Shown piece by piece: positions 1-7,618 of a stretch of DNA of 64,000 nt. Under the pieces are notes generated by a model. The model did not search any database. It was not told the origin of the DNA and worked only from the letters and a program-made list of their open reading frames with translations. The translations under genes and the position numbers were made by a program. Source of the stretch: DATAGF01 sp963819845. GTDB taxonomy: Bacteria > Actinomycetota > Thermoleophilia > Miltoncostaeales > Miltoncostaeaceae. Each line of letters begins with the position of its first letter. The first letter of the stretch is position 1. The stretch is taken from NCBI GenBank assembly GCA_963819845.1, contig CAWFXQ010000008.1:124001-188000 (forward strand). The letters are read 5' to 3'.

Positions 1-1248
1 GACGAACCGGCGCGAGATGTACTTGGTGCCCGAGATCGTGTCGGCGTTCGGCACCACGCTGTTGGCGCTGAGGCCGTTGAGGCACAGCCGCGAGTCCGGC
101 TGGTCGAGCGGCGGCACGCCGCAGTTGGTCGTCAGGTGGATGCGGTCGTGCTCCACCGGGACCCCGTACTCGCGGATCAGCCGCGCGAGCACCGGCAGCT
201 CGTACACCGACTTCACGAACCCGGTGCCGCAGATGATGCCGGTCAGGTCGAGCCAGCCGCCGTCGCTCCCGTCGTGCCGGCGCACGTGCGCCCGCAGCCC
301 CGCGGAGCCGGGCCGGATGGCGTCGATGTCCCCGATCACCTTGTCGAAGCGCCTCTGCGCGCGTGCCTCGTTCAGGCTCTCCATCCACACCCGCCGGTGC
401 GGCGCGGTGCCGCGCAGGACGTCTCCGAGGAAGTCGAGCCGCTCCTCGAACGACAGGCCCTCGAACGCGTCGATGCCGCTCCCGTCGAAGAGGCAGCGGG
501 GGACGTTGAGGTCCTGGTCGTCGGGGTGGGGGTTGCGCCGCAGGGCGATGCAGGCCGCGCCGGCCTCGACCGCGTTGACCCACTCGTTGAGCGACGCGAT
601 GCCCGAGCCGACCACCAGGTAGCGCCCCCCGGCGACGTAGCGCTTGGGCTCGTAGGACTGCACGATCCGGGGCGCGAGGGCGCGGTCGGCGCGCGCCCGG
701 CCGTAGGCGCCGGGGAAGGCCAGCGGCCCGTGGCCCACGGCGATCATCAGGTGCCGGCAGCGGCCCAGCAGCGCGCCGTCCTCGTCGTGCAGGGCGAAGT
801 GCGTCGGCGGGCCGTGCTCCCGCACCACCCAGCCGACCCGCCGGCCGCCGAGCACGCGCTCGGGGTAGCCGAGCGTGGTGGACACGACGTCGGCCAGCGC
901 GAGGATCTCGGGCACCCCCGGGTTGAAGCGACGCACGGCCGAGCGCAGCAGCGGCCGCGGGTCGACCCGCGCGAAGGCGTCGATCTGGGAGAAGGTCGGC
1001 CAGTCGGCCGGCAGGAAGTGCGACTCCGACTCGGAGCGGAGGATCGTCTGGCCCAGGTTCCACGCGTACTGCTGGTAGGCGTGGGTCGGGTTCATCCCCT
1101 CGCCGAAGATCCCGATCTGCTCGGGGGCGAAGCCGAGGTAGACCGCCGTCGCGTAGGTGTGCAGGGCGCTGAACCCGTCGCCCACGACGCCGATGATGAC
1201 GTCCTCCGGGCCCCGATGCTCCATGGCGGCCGCCATGGAGGGGAGCAT
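1..1248 (-). CDS. FAD/NAD(P)-dependent oxidoreductase, 3' end cut by window edge
   Basis: The reverse strand is open from ATG at 1248 to the window edge (about 416 residues, no stop). Near the N-terminus is a dinucleotide-binding turn (GVVGDGFSALHTY), and mid-protein a second one (RYLVVGSGIASLNEW). Two such turns are typical of flavoprotein monooxygenases and pyridine-nucleotide-disulfide-type reductases, which bind FAD first and NAD(P)H second. Other readable stretches are GICGTGFVKS-like (ITGIICGTGFVK region) and LCLNGLSANSVVPNADTISG near the edge. The substrate cannot be read. The start lies 1 nt after the stop of the upstream gene (1250-2212), so the pair is probably translated together. 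Internal ATGs at 1236 and 1224 are alternative starts. The opposite strand is also open here but its translation is Arg/Pro/Ala-rich and looks like a shadow. Confidence 0.7.
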   Translation of the reverse strand, partial: MLPSMAAAMEHRGPEDVIIGVVGDGFSALHTYATAVYLGFAPEQIGIFGEGMNPTHAYQQYAWNLGQTILRSESESHFLPADWPTFSQIDAFARVDPRPLLRSAVRRFNPGVPEILALADVVSTTLGYPERVLGGRRVGWVVREHGPPTHFALHDEDGALLGRCRHLMIAVGHGPLAFPGAYGRARADRALAPRIVQSYEPKRYVAGGRYLVVGSGIASLNEWVNAVEAGAACIALRRNPHPDDQDLNVPRCLFDGSGIDAFEGLSFEERLDFLGDVLRGTAPHRRVWMESLNEARAQRRFDKVIGDIDAIRPGSAGLRAHVRRHDGSDGGWLDLTGIICGTGFVKSVYELPVLARLIREYGVPVEHDRIHLTTNCGVPPLDQPDSRLCLNGLSANSVVPNADTISGTKYISRRFV

Positions 1249-1249
1249 T

Positions 1250-2212
1250 TCAGATCGCCGTGAGCGCGCGTGCGGCCCGCAGGCGGAGGGCGGGCGAGAG
1301 CCGGCCGCCGTCCAGGCCGGCGTCCACGCTCCCGGCGAGCGCGTCGTCGTAGACGAGCGGGCCCTCGGGGGCGGCCGCGGGACCGAGCAGGCCGGCGAGG
1401 ACGGCCCGCAGGAGCTCGGGCGCGGGCGCCGTCCGAGGCTCGGGGGGCGCGAAGGGCACGCTCCAGAAATCCGGCGTCTGCATGGCCGGCGCGCCGCCCG
1501 GGATCGTGCCCGCCCCGTCGGGGGCGATCAGCCGGATGCGCGGCGATCCGGCCGGGCGCGAGTTGAGAAGCGTCAGGGCCAGCGAGTTCTGGCGCCGCGC
1601 CAGCTCGGTCCCGAGCCCCGCCAGGCGCGGGGCGCGGGCGAGGATCTGGAGGTGGACGGCTGCGAGCAGCGCGTGCAGGAGCGCCTCCTGGGCGTGCCCG
1701 CGGGGCGGCGGCCCGGCGAGGAGCGCGTGGACGAGCGACGGGGCGACGAGCGCGGGGTGCTCGGCCCGGTAGCGGTCGTTCACCAGGCGCAGGGCGGGGT
1801 CGGCGGGGTCGGGACCGAGGACGCGGGAGGCGTCGGCCTGAGTGCCGAGGCGCGGCGCGGGCGCGCGCCCGCCGGCGGCGGCGGCGACGAGCGGCTCCCC
1901 CGCCGTCCCGGTGAGGATCGCCAGCGCCGCACGCGGCCCGGGGTCGGGAGCCCGGCGGGCGAGGCCGGGGTCGTCGAAGGCCCGGAGGGCCCGGGGCGCG
2001 TCGGCGCCGGTCGATCCCGCCACCGCGGCCCGGGCCCGCGCCGCGTCCCACGGCCGGCCGGCGGCCGGGCGCATGGGCGGGCCCTGGGGGTAGATCCCAA
2101 GCCCGGCCGGCGAGTCGGCGCTGAGGCGGCCCTGCTCCCGCGGCGGCGCCGGCGGCGCTCTCAGCGCGGCGAGGGCGCGCTCGTCGTCGGACCCCTCCAC
2201 CATCGGGAGCAT
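1250..2212 (-). CDS. Unknown 320-residue protein coupled to the FAD oxidoreductase
   Basis: I do not recognise this protein. It is Ala/Pro/Leu-rich, with no signal peptide and no clear membrane span. Coding character is best in the middle and C-terminal parts (for example NDRYRAEHPALVAPSLVHAL and PAMQTPDFWSVPFAPPEP), where helix-like segments alternate with conserved-looking Trp, Tyr and Arg positions. Start ATG is at 2212. Its stop overlaps the start region of the FAD oxidoreductase downstream (1 nt gap), so the two are likely one operon and may act on a common substrate. Just upstream is the tandem repeat and tRNA fragment that close the neighbouring genomic island. Confidence 0.5.
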   Translation of the reverse strand: MLPMVEGSDDERALAALRAPPAPPREQGRLSADSPAGLGIYPQGPPMRPAAGRPWDAARARAAVAGSTGADAPRALRAFDDPGLARRAPDPGPRAALAILTGTAGEPLVAAAAGGRAPAPRLGTQADASRVLGPDPADPALRLVNDRYRAEHPALVAPSLVHALLAGPPPRGHAQEALLHALLAAVHLQILARAPRLAGLGTELARRQNSLALTLLNSRPAGSPRIRLIAPDGAGTIPGGAPAMQTPDFWSVPFAPPEPRTAPAPELLRAVLAGLLGPAAAPEGPLVYDDALAGSVDAGLDGGRLSPALRLRAARALTAI

Positions 2213-2358
2213 ATGCCGCCGGCGCGGAGCGCCGGTCCCAGGGATCGCCCCGGACGGCGACGGCGTGGAGGCGCCGCGCTATCGGGAGCACGTGGGGCCG
2301 GCGCGGAGAGCCGGTCCCAGGGATCGCCCGGGACAGCGACGGTGACAGCCGTCGCTGT
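2202..2358. repeat. Two tandem ~79-bp repeats abutting the tRNA-Pro fragment
   Basis: Units start at 2202 and 2281 with ATCGGGAGCA. Each continues with a shared GGCGCGGAG-AGCCGGTCCCAGGGATCGCC-type core. The third occurrence of the start sequence, at 2359, is the tRNA-Pro tail ATCGGGACGC. The 79 and 78 bp spacing suggests duplication of a segment tied to the tRNA 3' end. The first unit overlaps the 5' end of the unknown gene at 1250-2212. Confidence 0.65.
2333..2358. other. Perfect 10-bp inverted repeat next to the att copy
   Basis: ACAGCGACGG and CCGTCGCTGT are separated by 6 nt. The hairpin directly abuts the tRNA-Pro fragment at 2359. There is no T-run on either side, so it could be a factor-assisted terminator or a recombination-associated arm site. 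Confidence 0.5.
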
Positions 2359-2405
2359 ATCGGGACGCCCGGATTCGAACCGGGGACCCCCGCCACCCAA
2401 AGGCG
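2359..2405 (-). repeat. 3' fragment of tRNA-Pro: distal attachment site copy
   Basis: These 47 bp are identical to 15650-15696, the 3' half of the intact tRNA-Pro gene: acceptor strand, T-arm and anticodon loop up to AAAGGCG. After 2405 the sequence diverges (AAAAACC instead of GTGCGCT). The same orientation and a truncated tRNA at the far end are the hallmark left when an element integrates into a tRNA 3' end by tyrosine recombinase. Confidence 0.85.
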
Positions 2406-2424
2406 AAAAACCTACATCCCACGG

Positions 2425-2560
2425 GCTTCCGCGATGCTCCGCCGTGCCCCGAGATGCCGCTTGGAGAATGGGATCTCGGCAGGAATCGGCCCAGGAGTCC
2501 GGAGCGCCGAGGGATCTGACCTGCGGCAGACAGTGCGGCAGATTTTGGGCGCTCCTGCCG
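2425..2560. repeat. Diverged repeat copy A (partner at 7372-7515)
   Basis: The stretch from CTTCCGCGA through GTGCCCCG to CTGCGGCAGACAGTGCGGCA matches 7372-7515 along its length (about 70% by eye), including the flanking AAAGGCGAAA at the left. It contains a CTGCGGCAGA-nn-GTGCGGC motif. It sits directly inside the left attachment copy, so it may be the non-coding end of an integrated element. Confidence 0.5.
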
Positions 2561-2721
2561 GGTACGTGGGTCGCTGAGCGTATGAGCGAGGAGCGCACTC
2601 CGCAGAAGCGCTCGTTTTCTGGCTCTTCCGATCCGAGTGGGAGCAAGGACCGTTATTCGTCGTGGGGGGCCGCTGTCTAACATCGGGCGTGGCCCCCGTC
2701 GTCTGAGCCCTCGGCGACGCG

Positions 2722-3582
2722 CTAGTCGCCGACGGTTCGGCCTCCCCCGGCGAGGCGGGCCCGGGTGACGACGTCCACTCCCCAGAACGCCGACTCGCGG
2801 ACGAAGAGCTCGAGGCCCGCCGCCCGCTGGTGCGCCGCGCTCAACACGGCGACGATGGCCCGCTCGTCCCGCGCCATCGGCTCGTACATCGGGACGTGGA
2901 GCTCGCCGCCCGCTGCGAGAGCGACGACGAAGAACGGGACGGCCTCGATGAGCGTGACGCCGATCGTCTCCGCCGACTGGACGCCCGGCAGGGGCTCGTC
3001 GGGCACCAGCCGCCGCTCCCACTCGTAGAGTGCCCGGACGGGATCGATCGGCACCTTGTCGCTGTCCCCGAGGGGGCCGTCGGGCTCGCGGCGGTCGAGG
3101 ACCGCCCAGAGCTCGAAGTGCAGGTGAGGCTCGTCGGGAGCGGCCGACACCGCGGCGATCGGCTGCCCCTCGTGAACGCGCTGGCCGACGGCGACGCCGA
3201 TCTCCGCGACGTGGTTGTAGCTCGTCACGAAGCCGAGGCCGCGGGGGTGGTGGTCGATGCTGAGGTTGCCGGCCCTGCCCCCGGGCCTGACCTCCACCTC
3301 GATCACGCGACCGCCGTAGGCGGCGTAGACGCAGTCCCCGGCGGCCGCGTCGAGATCGACCGCCTGGTGGATCCCGAAGGCGACCGGAAGGTCCTCGCCG
3401 GTCGGGTTGTCGGGGTGCTCGGCCGGGATGACCTGGGTCGCCGTGCACCCGGTCTCCTCGTCGAGCGGCCGTGGTCGCAGCTCGCCGAAGCGGCCGTTGC
3501 GGAGCCGCAGGGAGAGGGGCATCCCGAGCGGCGGGAGGAAGAGCCAGGACTGCTGGACGAGCGGGTCGATCGGCATCGTCAC
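2722..3582 (-). CDS. M23-family metallopeptidase
   Basis: A 286-residue protein with the M23 (LytM/lysostaphin-like) zinc site: GIHQAVDLDA supplies His and Asp at about residues 71-75, and HLHFELW near residue 155 supplies the catalytic and metal-binding His pair. Between them is the usual beta-rich core with YGGRVIEVEV and YNHVAEIGVAVGQRVHEGQP. This family cuts peptidoglycan cross-bridges or acts as an adapter-type hydrolase. No signal peptide is visible, so it may be cytoplasmic or processed unusually. ATG at 3582; alternative M at residue 3. The C-terminal ~90 residues (after DPVRALYEWERR) are an extra domain I cannot assign. It is alone on the minus strand inside the island. Confidence 0.75.
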   Translation of the reverse strand: MTMPIDPLVQQSWLFLPPLGMPLSLRLRNGRFGELRPRPLDEETGCTATQVIPAEHPDNPTGEDLPVAFGIHQAVDLDAAAGDCVYAAYGGRVIEVEVRPGGRAGNLSIDHHPRGLGFVTSYNHVAEIGVAVGQRVHEGQPIAAVSAAPDEPHLHFELWAVLDRREPDGPLGDSDKVPIDPVRALYEWERRLVPDEPLPGVQSAETIGVTLIEAVPFFVVALAAGGELHVPMYEPMARDERAIVAVLSAAHQRAAGLELFVRESAFWGVDVVTRARLAGGGRTVGD

Positions 3583-3632
3583 CGGGCCGTGAGCGAGCCG
3601 TGCGGGGGATGCTACCCCAGAGAAGGCAGCGG

Positions 3633-3765
3633 ACTATCGGCCTGGCCGATCGCGATGCGCGGCCGATCCGCCGCGGCAAGCTCCAGGCAGCCACCGAGTT
3701 CGGCTACAAGGCCACCTTCATCAGGTCGATGCCGGCAACCCGGCCGACGTCCACACCCCTGGAGG
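3633..3765 (+). pseudogene. Transposase remnant (DDE type)
   Basis: The plus strand encodes LADRDARPIRRGKLQAATEF followed by GYKA, the characteristic DARPIxKGxLGxPxEFGYK block of IS4/IS5/IS1182-like transposases. A frame later, VDAGNPAD resembles the block that normally follows it. Only about 45 codons survive, with a frame change between them, so this is a dead fragment. Confidence 0.6.
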
Positions 3766-4024
3766 CGACGGGGTGACCGCCGCCCAGGGCCGTCGGTATG
3801 GCGGTCAACATGTCACCTTCAGACGTCATGGGGCGCCCTGGGGGCGGCAGCCTGTGCCGTCGCTCCTGCTTCTCGTCCGGAGCGGGCGCCTCGTGGGAAC
3901 GAAACCACACGCCTCCTCGTCGCGCGAAGCGGAAGCCGTCCGCGACCCATGCATGGCTGCCAGCGCAACAGACCGCCAGACTCGACAGCGATTCGCGGGC
4001 CTCAGCCAGTTAGCCCTTCCGGCT

Positions 4025-4053
4025 GTTGACGCGCCGCGCCCGTTAGGGGATAC
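4025..4053 (+). promoter_or_regulatory. Promoter candidate upstream of membrane protein
   Basis: TTGACG at 4025-4030, a 17-bp spacer and GATACC at 4048-4053. This matches a sigma-70-type layout and lies about 60 bp before the start at 4116. Confidence 0.45.
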
Positions 4054-4115
4054 CTGACACCCGCGACGCCAGCGGATTGCCGAGGCGACAGGAGGCACCG
4101 TGCGATCAGACTCCA

Positions 4116-4784
4116 ATGGCAGCGGCGCGCGCGACGTTGTGGGAGCGCTGGGCGCCCGCGTCGGGCGCCGTTGCCGTGATCCTCATGGTCATCGCGTTCC
4201 TGGTCTCGGGCAGCTCGCCTGATCAAGACGCTCCAGAGACCGAGATCGCCTCGTACCTCGCCTCGGACTCCAATCAGAACCAGAGCTTCGTGGCCTTCTT
4301 CGTGTTCTTGGCGGGCGTCCTCTTCCTGCTTGTCTTCCTGTCCGTGCTGCGGTCGCGACTGGCGGCGGCCGAGGGCTCTGGCGGGGGCCTGGCCCACCTA
4401 GCCTTCGGGTCAGAGGTGGCCAGCGCAGCCCTCTGGATCGGTGCCGTCTCATTCTTTGTGGCCCCGCTGGCCGTAGCCGACGAGCGGGGGGCTCTCGGCG
4501 CCCCAGCTGACCTGTACGCGTTCGCGAACGACGCCGGTTACCTCCTGTGGGTTGGGGCGGTCGTCCTGGGCGCGCTCGTGGTCTGGGCCACATCGGCGGT
4601 CGCATTCAGGACGGGCTTGCTGCCGCGCTGGTTCGCATGGGTCGGGGTGGTGGTGGGCGTCATCTGCCTGCTCGCGATCTTCTTCATCCCGGCTTTCGTC
4701 TACTGGGCCTGGATCCTGGTTGCCTCGCTCCTGCTCCTGCGCCCCCGAGCCGGCGCTTCTAGGGCGGCCCCCTCGCCAGCCTGA
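4116..4784 (+). CDS. Multi-pass membrane protein of unknown function
   Basis: 222 residues from ATG 4116. Hydrophobic spans occur at about residues 15-33 (AVAVILMVIAFLVSG), 58-78, 93-115, 130-152 and 165-205, giving five to six membrane helices. The extracytoplasmic loop after helix 1 (SSPDQDAPETEIASYL, then SNQNQS) is polar. An upstream in-frame ATG at 4077 exists; the AGGAGG at 4090-4095 is 20 nt from 4116, which is long, so the start is uncertain. Many actinomycete genomes encode similar small membrane proteins without known role. A promoter-like pair precedes it. Confidence 0.6.
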   Translation: MAAARATLWERWAPASGAVAVILMVIAFLVSGSSPDQDAPETEIASYLASDSNQNQSFVAFFVFLAGVLFLLVFLSVLRSRLAAAEGSGGGLAHLAFGSEVASAALWIGAVSFFVAPLAVADERGALGAPADLYAFANDAGYLLWVGAVVLGALVVWATSAVAFRTGLLPRWFAWVGVVVGVICLLAIFFIPAFVYWAWILVASLLLLRPRAGASRAAPSPA

Positions 4785-4879
4785 GTCGCCTCAGCCGGCG
4801 AACGGAACCGCGCCAGAGACTCGACCTCGCCCTCGTTTAGCGAGCCCCGGCGCGTCCGTATGTGGTCCATCGCAAAGCG

Positions 4880-4909
4880 TTGCTCGGGAATCCAGGCGCA
4901 GCATAGGCT
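4880..4909 (+). promoter_or_regulatory. Promoter of the cupin gene
   Basis: TTGCTC at 4880-4885, 18-bp spacer, TAGGCT at 4904-4909 (TANNNT -10). The cupin ATG is 33 nt downstream, with GGGAGG before it. Confidence 0.55.
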
Positions 4910-4942
4910 CGCGACCCAAAGCAACAGTCAGGGAGGCGGTCA

Positions 4943-5305
4943 ATGGCCGAGCTCGAGGTGAGGAACCACGACCAGGCGGATGAGACCCGACCCTTCGTGG
5001 ACAAGGGCCGGGTCGAGATCGTGAACCTGGCCGGCGGAGTGGTCGGGCGGGGGACGTTCGAGCCGGGTTGGCGCTGGTCGGAGCACGTCAAGCCGATCGC
5101 CGGCACGGAGAGCTGTCAGGCGCCCCACATGGGCTACTGCATCTCGGGTCGGATGGTCGTCCGGATGGACGACGGGACCGAGAAGGAGGTTGGCCCGGGC
5201 GACGTGCTCGTCATCCCCCCGGGCCACGACGCCTGGGTCGTGGGCGATGAGCCCTGCGTCCAGGTCAACTTCACCGGCATGGAGGTCTACGCCAAGAAGG
5301 CCTAG
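4943..5305 (+). CDS. Small cupin-domain protein
   Basis: 120 residues forming a single cupin barrel. Motif 1 region is FEPGWRWSEHVKPIAG, with CQAPHMGYCISGRMVV following; motif 2 is PGDVLVIPPGHDAWVVGDE. The metal-ligand pattern is degenerate compared with G(X)5HXH, so metal binding is uncertain. Function may be small-molecule binding or sensing. The start is set by GGGAGGCGGTCA-ATG. It stands as a single gene with its own promoter at 4880-4909. Confidence 0.75.
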   Translation: MAELEVRNHDQADETRPFVDKGRVEIVNLAGGVVGRGTFEPGWRWSEHVKPIAGTESCQAPHMGYCISGRMVVRMDDGTEKEVGPGDVLVIPPGHDAWVVGDEPCVQVNFTGMEVYAKKA

Positions 5306-5439
5306 AGCCCACATCCGAAGCGTTGCGCATTTCCTAAGAGGGGCCGGCAGCCGGTACCCCCCGCCAGCAACCTGAGCAAAAGCGCCGGGGGCGATGGCGG
5401 TGCACCGTTGCGCGGGGGGCGTCGCGCTCGGTCGCCCGG

Positions 5440-5575
5440 CGGCAGCCCTTCGCTTCGCACGCGAGGCGCGGAGGTACTCGCCCCGGCACGGACGGCACCA
5501 CGAGTCGCGGCCTGAGTTGAGCTGCGGTTTCGGCGTGAACGTCTCGACCGGCAGCATCTGCCGGCAGCGGCACGG
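5440..5575 (-). pseudogene. Possible zinc-ribbon fragment
   Basis: The reverse strand reads CRQMLPVETFTPKPQLNSGR then DSWCRPCRGEY: a Cys, about 25 residues, then CxxC. This resembles the small zinc ribbons at the front of phage and HNH-type proteins. The frame runs on into unrelated sequence antisense to the cupin gene, and the 5' side merges with the dehydrogenase fragment, so it looks truncated. Confidence 0.3.
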
Positions 5576-5904
5576 TCCTCAAGCCGGGCGGACACGCGAT
5601 CGGCGTGACCGGCCCGCCGGACCCTGGGTTCGCGAAGCAGCTCGGGGCGCCGAAGTTCATGGGCGTCGTGATGGGGCTGTTGAGCCGCAAGGTCCGGAAG
5701 CAGGCGCGGAAGCTAGGCGTGAGCTACTCGTTTCTGTTCATGCAGGCCGACGGCGGGCAGCTGCGCGAGCTGGCCTCCCCCTACGACGCCGGCCACCTCC
5801 GCCCGCTCATCGACAAGACGTTCCCGTTCGACCAGACCCTTGAGGCGCTGGCGTACGTCGAGCAGGGCCGCGCCAACGGCAAGGTCGTCATCACGCTCGA
5901 CTGA
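5566..5904 (+). pseudogene. C-terminal piece of an MDR zinc-type alcohol dehydrogenase / quinone reductase
   Basis: VLKPGGHAIGVTGPPDPGFA begins abruptly; the remainder ends in the family's typical tail (LRPLIDKTFPFDQTLEALAY, then VEQGRANGKVVITLD). This tail is the last ~110 residues of medium-chain NADPH:quinone reductase-like enzymes. The catalytic N-terminal domain and the GxGxxG nucleotide site are missing, so the gene is a remnant joined to unrelated DNA around 5560. Confidence 0.75.
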
Positions 5905-6107
5905 CAACGCCGCCTGCCGCCCAACGCCCGCAATGGGTCCGATAGCGGAAGCGAATGGCCTGGCAGTCGCAGACGCCTGTCTTGGACGACGAGCAGGCGC
6001 CCGCGCGGCAGCTTGACGGGCTCTTGCTCGCGCTCGAACCAGGAGCCGTGCGCGTCCGGCGCCAACCGCGTCTAACGCTTGACGCCCATTTCCGCGCCGT
6101 TGCTACC

Positions 6108-6357
6108 GAAACCCCTCGCAGGTGGTGGCGACGCCGGCCATCAGCGCCAGGTCGGCGTAGATGACGCCGGCGCTGTTGCAGTTGGGGCAGGCGCCCTCGG
6201 AGTTGGCGCCGAACAGCGCCGGCTTGACGCCGTTGGCCTTCGCGAACGACTTGCGGATCGGGTCCAGCAGTCCGCTGTAGGTCGCCGGGTTGCTCCGTCG
6301 CGACCGCGGATCGCGCCCTGGTCAACCGACACTTCGTCCCGGCCCGGCACCGAGCCG
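6108..6357 (-). pseudogene. UvrA-like ABC protein fragment
   Basis: Reverse-strand translation gives RSNPATYSGLLDPIRKSFAK, then ANGVKPALFGANSEGACPNC and NSAGVIYADLALMAGVATTC. This is the zinc-finger region of the drug-resistance-type UvrA paralogues, with CPNC as part of the Cys4 site. SVDQGAIRG precedes it in another frame, so a frameshift is present at about 6315. The piece stops after ATTCEGFR. The flanking stretch 5905-6107 shows nothing I can recognise. Confidence 0.75.
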
Positions 6358-6378
6358 TGGATCGGTGAGGCTCAGTCC

Positions 6379-6864
6379 TCAGCTGACCGCTTTTTTCACG
6401 AGCGCGCCGATCTTTTTCTCTTCGGCGGCGGTCAGCGCCTTCAGCGCGAAGGAGGTCGGCCACATGGCGCCTTCGTCGAGGTTCGCCTTGTCGCTGAAGC
6501 CGAACGTCGCGTACCTCGTCTTGAACTTCTGCGCGCTTTGGAAGAAGCAGACGACATTGCCGTCCTTGGCGTACGCGGGCATCCCGTACCAGGTTCTCGG
6601 CGAGAGGGCTGGCGCGCTGGCTTTGACGATGGCATGGAGCCGCTCGGCCATGGTGCGATCCGGTTCCGGCATCTCGGCGATCTTCGCGCGCACGTCGCGT
6701 TCCCCGTCCGCCTTGTTCTTGCTCGCGCGCGCTTCCGCCTTCAGCTCTTGGGCGCGCTCCTTCATCGCGGCTCGTTCCTCGTCCGTGAATCCCTTGGACG
6801 CCTTACCGGTGGTGCTCTTGGCGGACTGCTGCGTGGCCTTCTTTGCAGGTTTCCTCTCAGCCAT
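6379..6864 (-). CDS. DUF1801 (YdhG-like) domain protein
   Basis: 161 residues. The N-terminal ~60 residues are Lys/Ala-rich and charged (MAERKPAKKATQQ, then KERAQELKAEARASKN), like a nucleic-acid-binding or flexible tail. The C-terminal part is the DUF1801 fold: LHAIVKASAPALSPRTWYGM, PAYAKDGNVVCFFQSAQKFK and ATFGFSDKANLDEGAMWPTS. The biochemical role of the family is not established; some members are described as iron-chaperone-like. ATG 6864 is chosen because GGAGGTG lies 7 nt upstream; a longer frame to 6987 lacks a ribosome site. Confidence 0.8.
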   Translation of the reverse strand: MAERKPAKKATQQSAKSTTGKASKGFTDEERAAMKERAQELKAEARASKNKADGERDVRAKIAEMPEPDRTMAERLHAIVKASAPALSPRTWYGMPAYAKDGNVVCFFQSAQKFKTRYATFGFSDKANLDEGAMWPTSFALKALTAAEEKKIGALVKKAVS

Positions 6865-7039
6865 GCGAAGCACCTCCGTGCGTGGAACGAGTCCCAGCCG
6901 CTTGACCTCCGGGGATGGTAACGGCCGAACCGTCGCGAGAACCGAGCTCGCGAGCGAGCCCCGAAGGGGTCGTCGCACCCCCGCCATGAACAGGCTCGCT
7001 CGCTTGCCGTCCCGCTCGGCGTCGTCCCCGTCGCTGTGG

Positions 7040-7200
7040 CCGGCTAACTCGGCGATGGTGCGGCGCTCGTCGTCGGTGAGGCCGCTCTACGGCCGGCGGA
7101 GTCAGGACGATGGACGTGGGGGGCTGGTCGGCGGGGCCGACCGTGATCCAGCGCATCCCGCCGTATGCGACGTCGTTGCGGACCTCGCAAGCGAGCGTCG
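7040..7200 (-). pseudogene. Broken VOC (glyoxalase/bleomycin-resistance fold) protein
   Basis: The reverse strand reads EVRNDVAYGGMRWITVGPAD then QPPTSIVLTPP in one frame, and LTDDERRTIAEL in another. Together these follow the order seen in VOC-family proteins (GMRW-x-TV-GPxxQPG-xSIVLxPP, then GLTDEERRTIAE). A frameshift separates them near 7090, and both ends are missing. Nothing else recognisable lies between 6865 and 7370. Confidence 0.65.
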
Positions 7201-7252
7201 CGCAAAATCGGTGCCGGATGCTCGCTCCGGACGACGAGCAGGAGCGCAGGTC

Positions 7253-7286
7253 GAGACTGCTCCTTCCCCACGAAGGGAGCAGTCTC
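7253..7286. terminator. Strong hairpin, possible terminator
   Basis: GAGACTGCTCCTTC pairs with GAAGGGAGCAGTCTC (14 bp with one bulged G) around a CCCAC loop. There is no U-run on either side, so it may be a structured end or a relic of a removed gene. Confidence 0.4.
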
Positions 7287-7371
7287 AGGCGCCTCGCTCC
7301 GCGGGGCGCCGGCTGGCGCCTCACGAAACGCGGCAGCGCCCCGACGACTTCTGAAACCGCTTCGAAAGGCG

Positions 7372-7515
7372 AAAGGGCACCGTCCCGTGGGGTTCCGCGA
7401 CGTCCCGTCGTGCCCCGTGATCCTGCTGGGCTAGCGGGTTCTCGGCGATCAGCGGACCGAGGGCCCGGAACACTGCGGGATCGGCCTGCGGCAGAGAGTG
7501 CGGCCGATTCTGCGG
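7372..7515. repeat. Diverged repeat copy B (partner at 2425-2560)
   Basis: It shares AAAGGCGAAA, the TTCCGCGA - GTGCCCCG block and the CTGCGGCAGAGAGTGCGGC motif in the same order as 2405-2560. Here the tRNA-Pro sequence that precedes copy A is absent. This suggests a second, older element end inside the island. Confidence 0.5.
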
Positions 7516-7618
7516 CAGATGCCGTCGCCGTGGCGGCATGACGGCCTTGGGGGCACCGTGGGAGTGGTCCGCCTGGGAGACTGGGCGGAGGCCGGAGCCG
7601 CTGCTGAAAGGAAGCCAG

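Larger units (their letters stand above)
3592..4115. other. Gene-poor stretch upstream of the membrane protein
   Basis: Apart from the transposase fragment and a promoter-like pair at 4025-4053, I see no convincing gene in these ~520 bases. Short open frames on both strands lack recognisable motifs or ribosome binding sites. Confidence 0.5.

Noticed and set aside
136..1263. Long plus-strand frame of 375 codons opposite the FAD oxidoreductase
   Set aside because: The minus strand gives nucleotide-binding motifs and normal composition; the plus product is Arg/Pro/Val-rich with no recognisable motif.
2405..2720. Integrase gene next to the left attachment copy
   Set aside because: No frame shows the R...HxxR...Y pattern of tyrosine recombinases, and frames are short.
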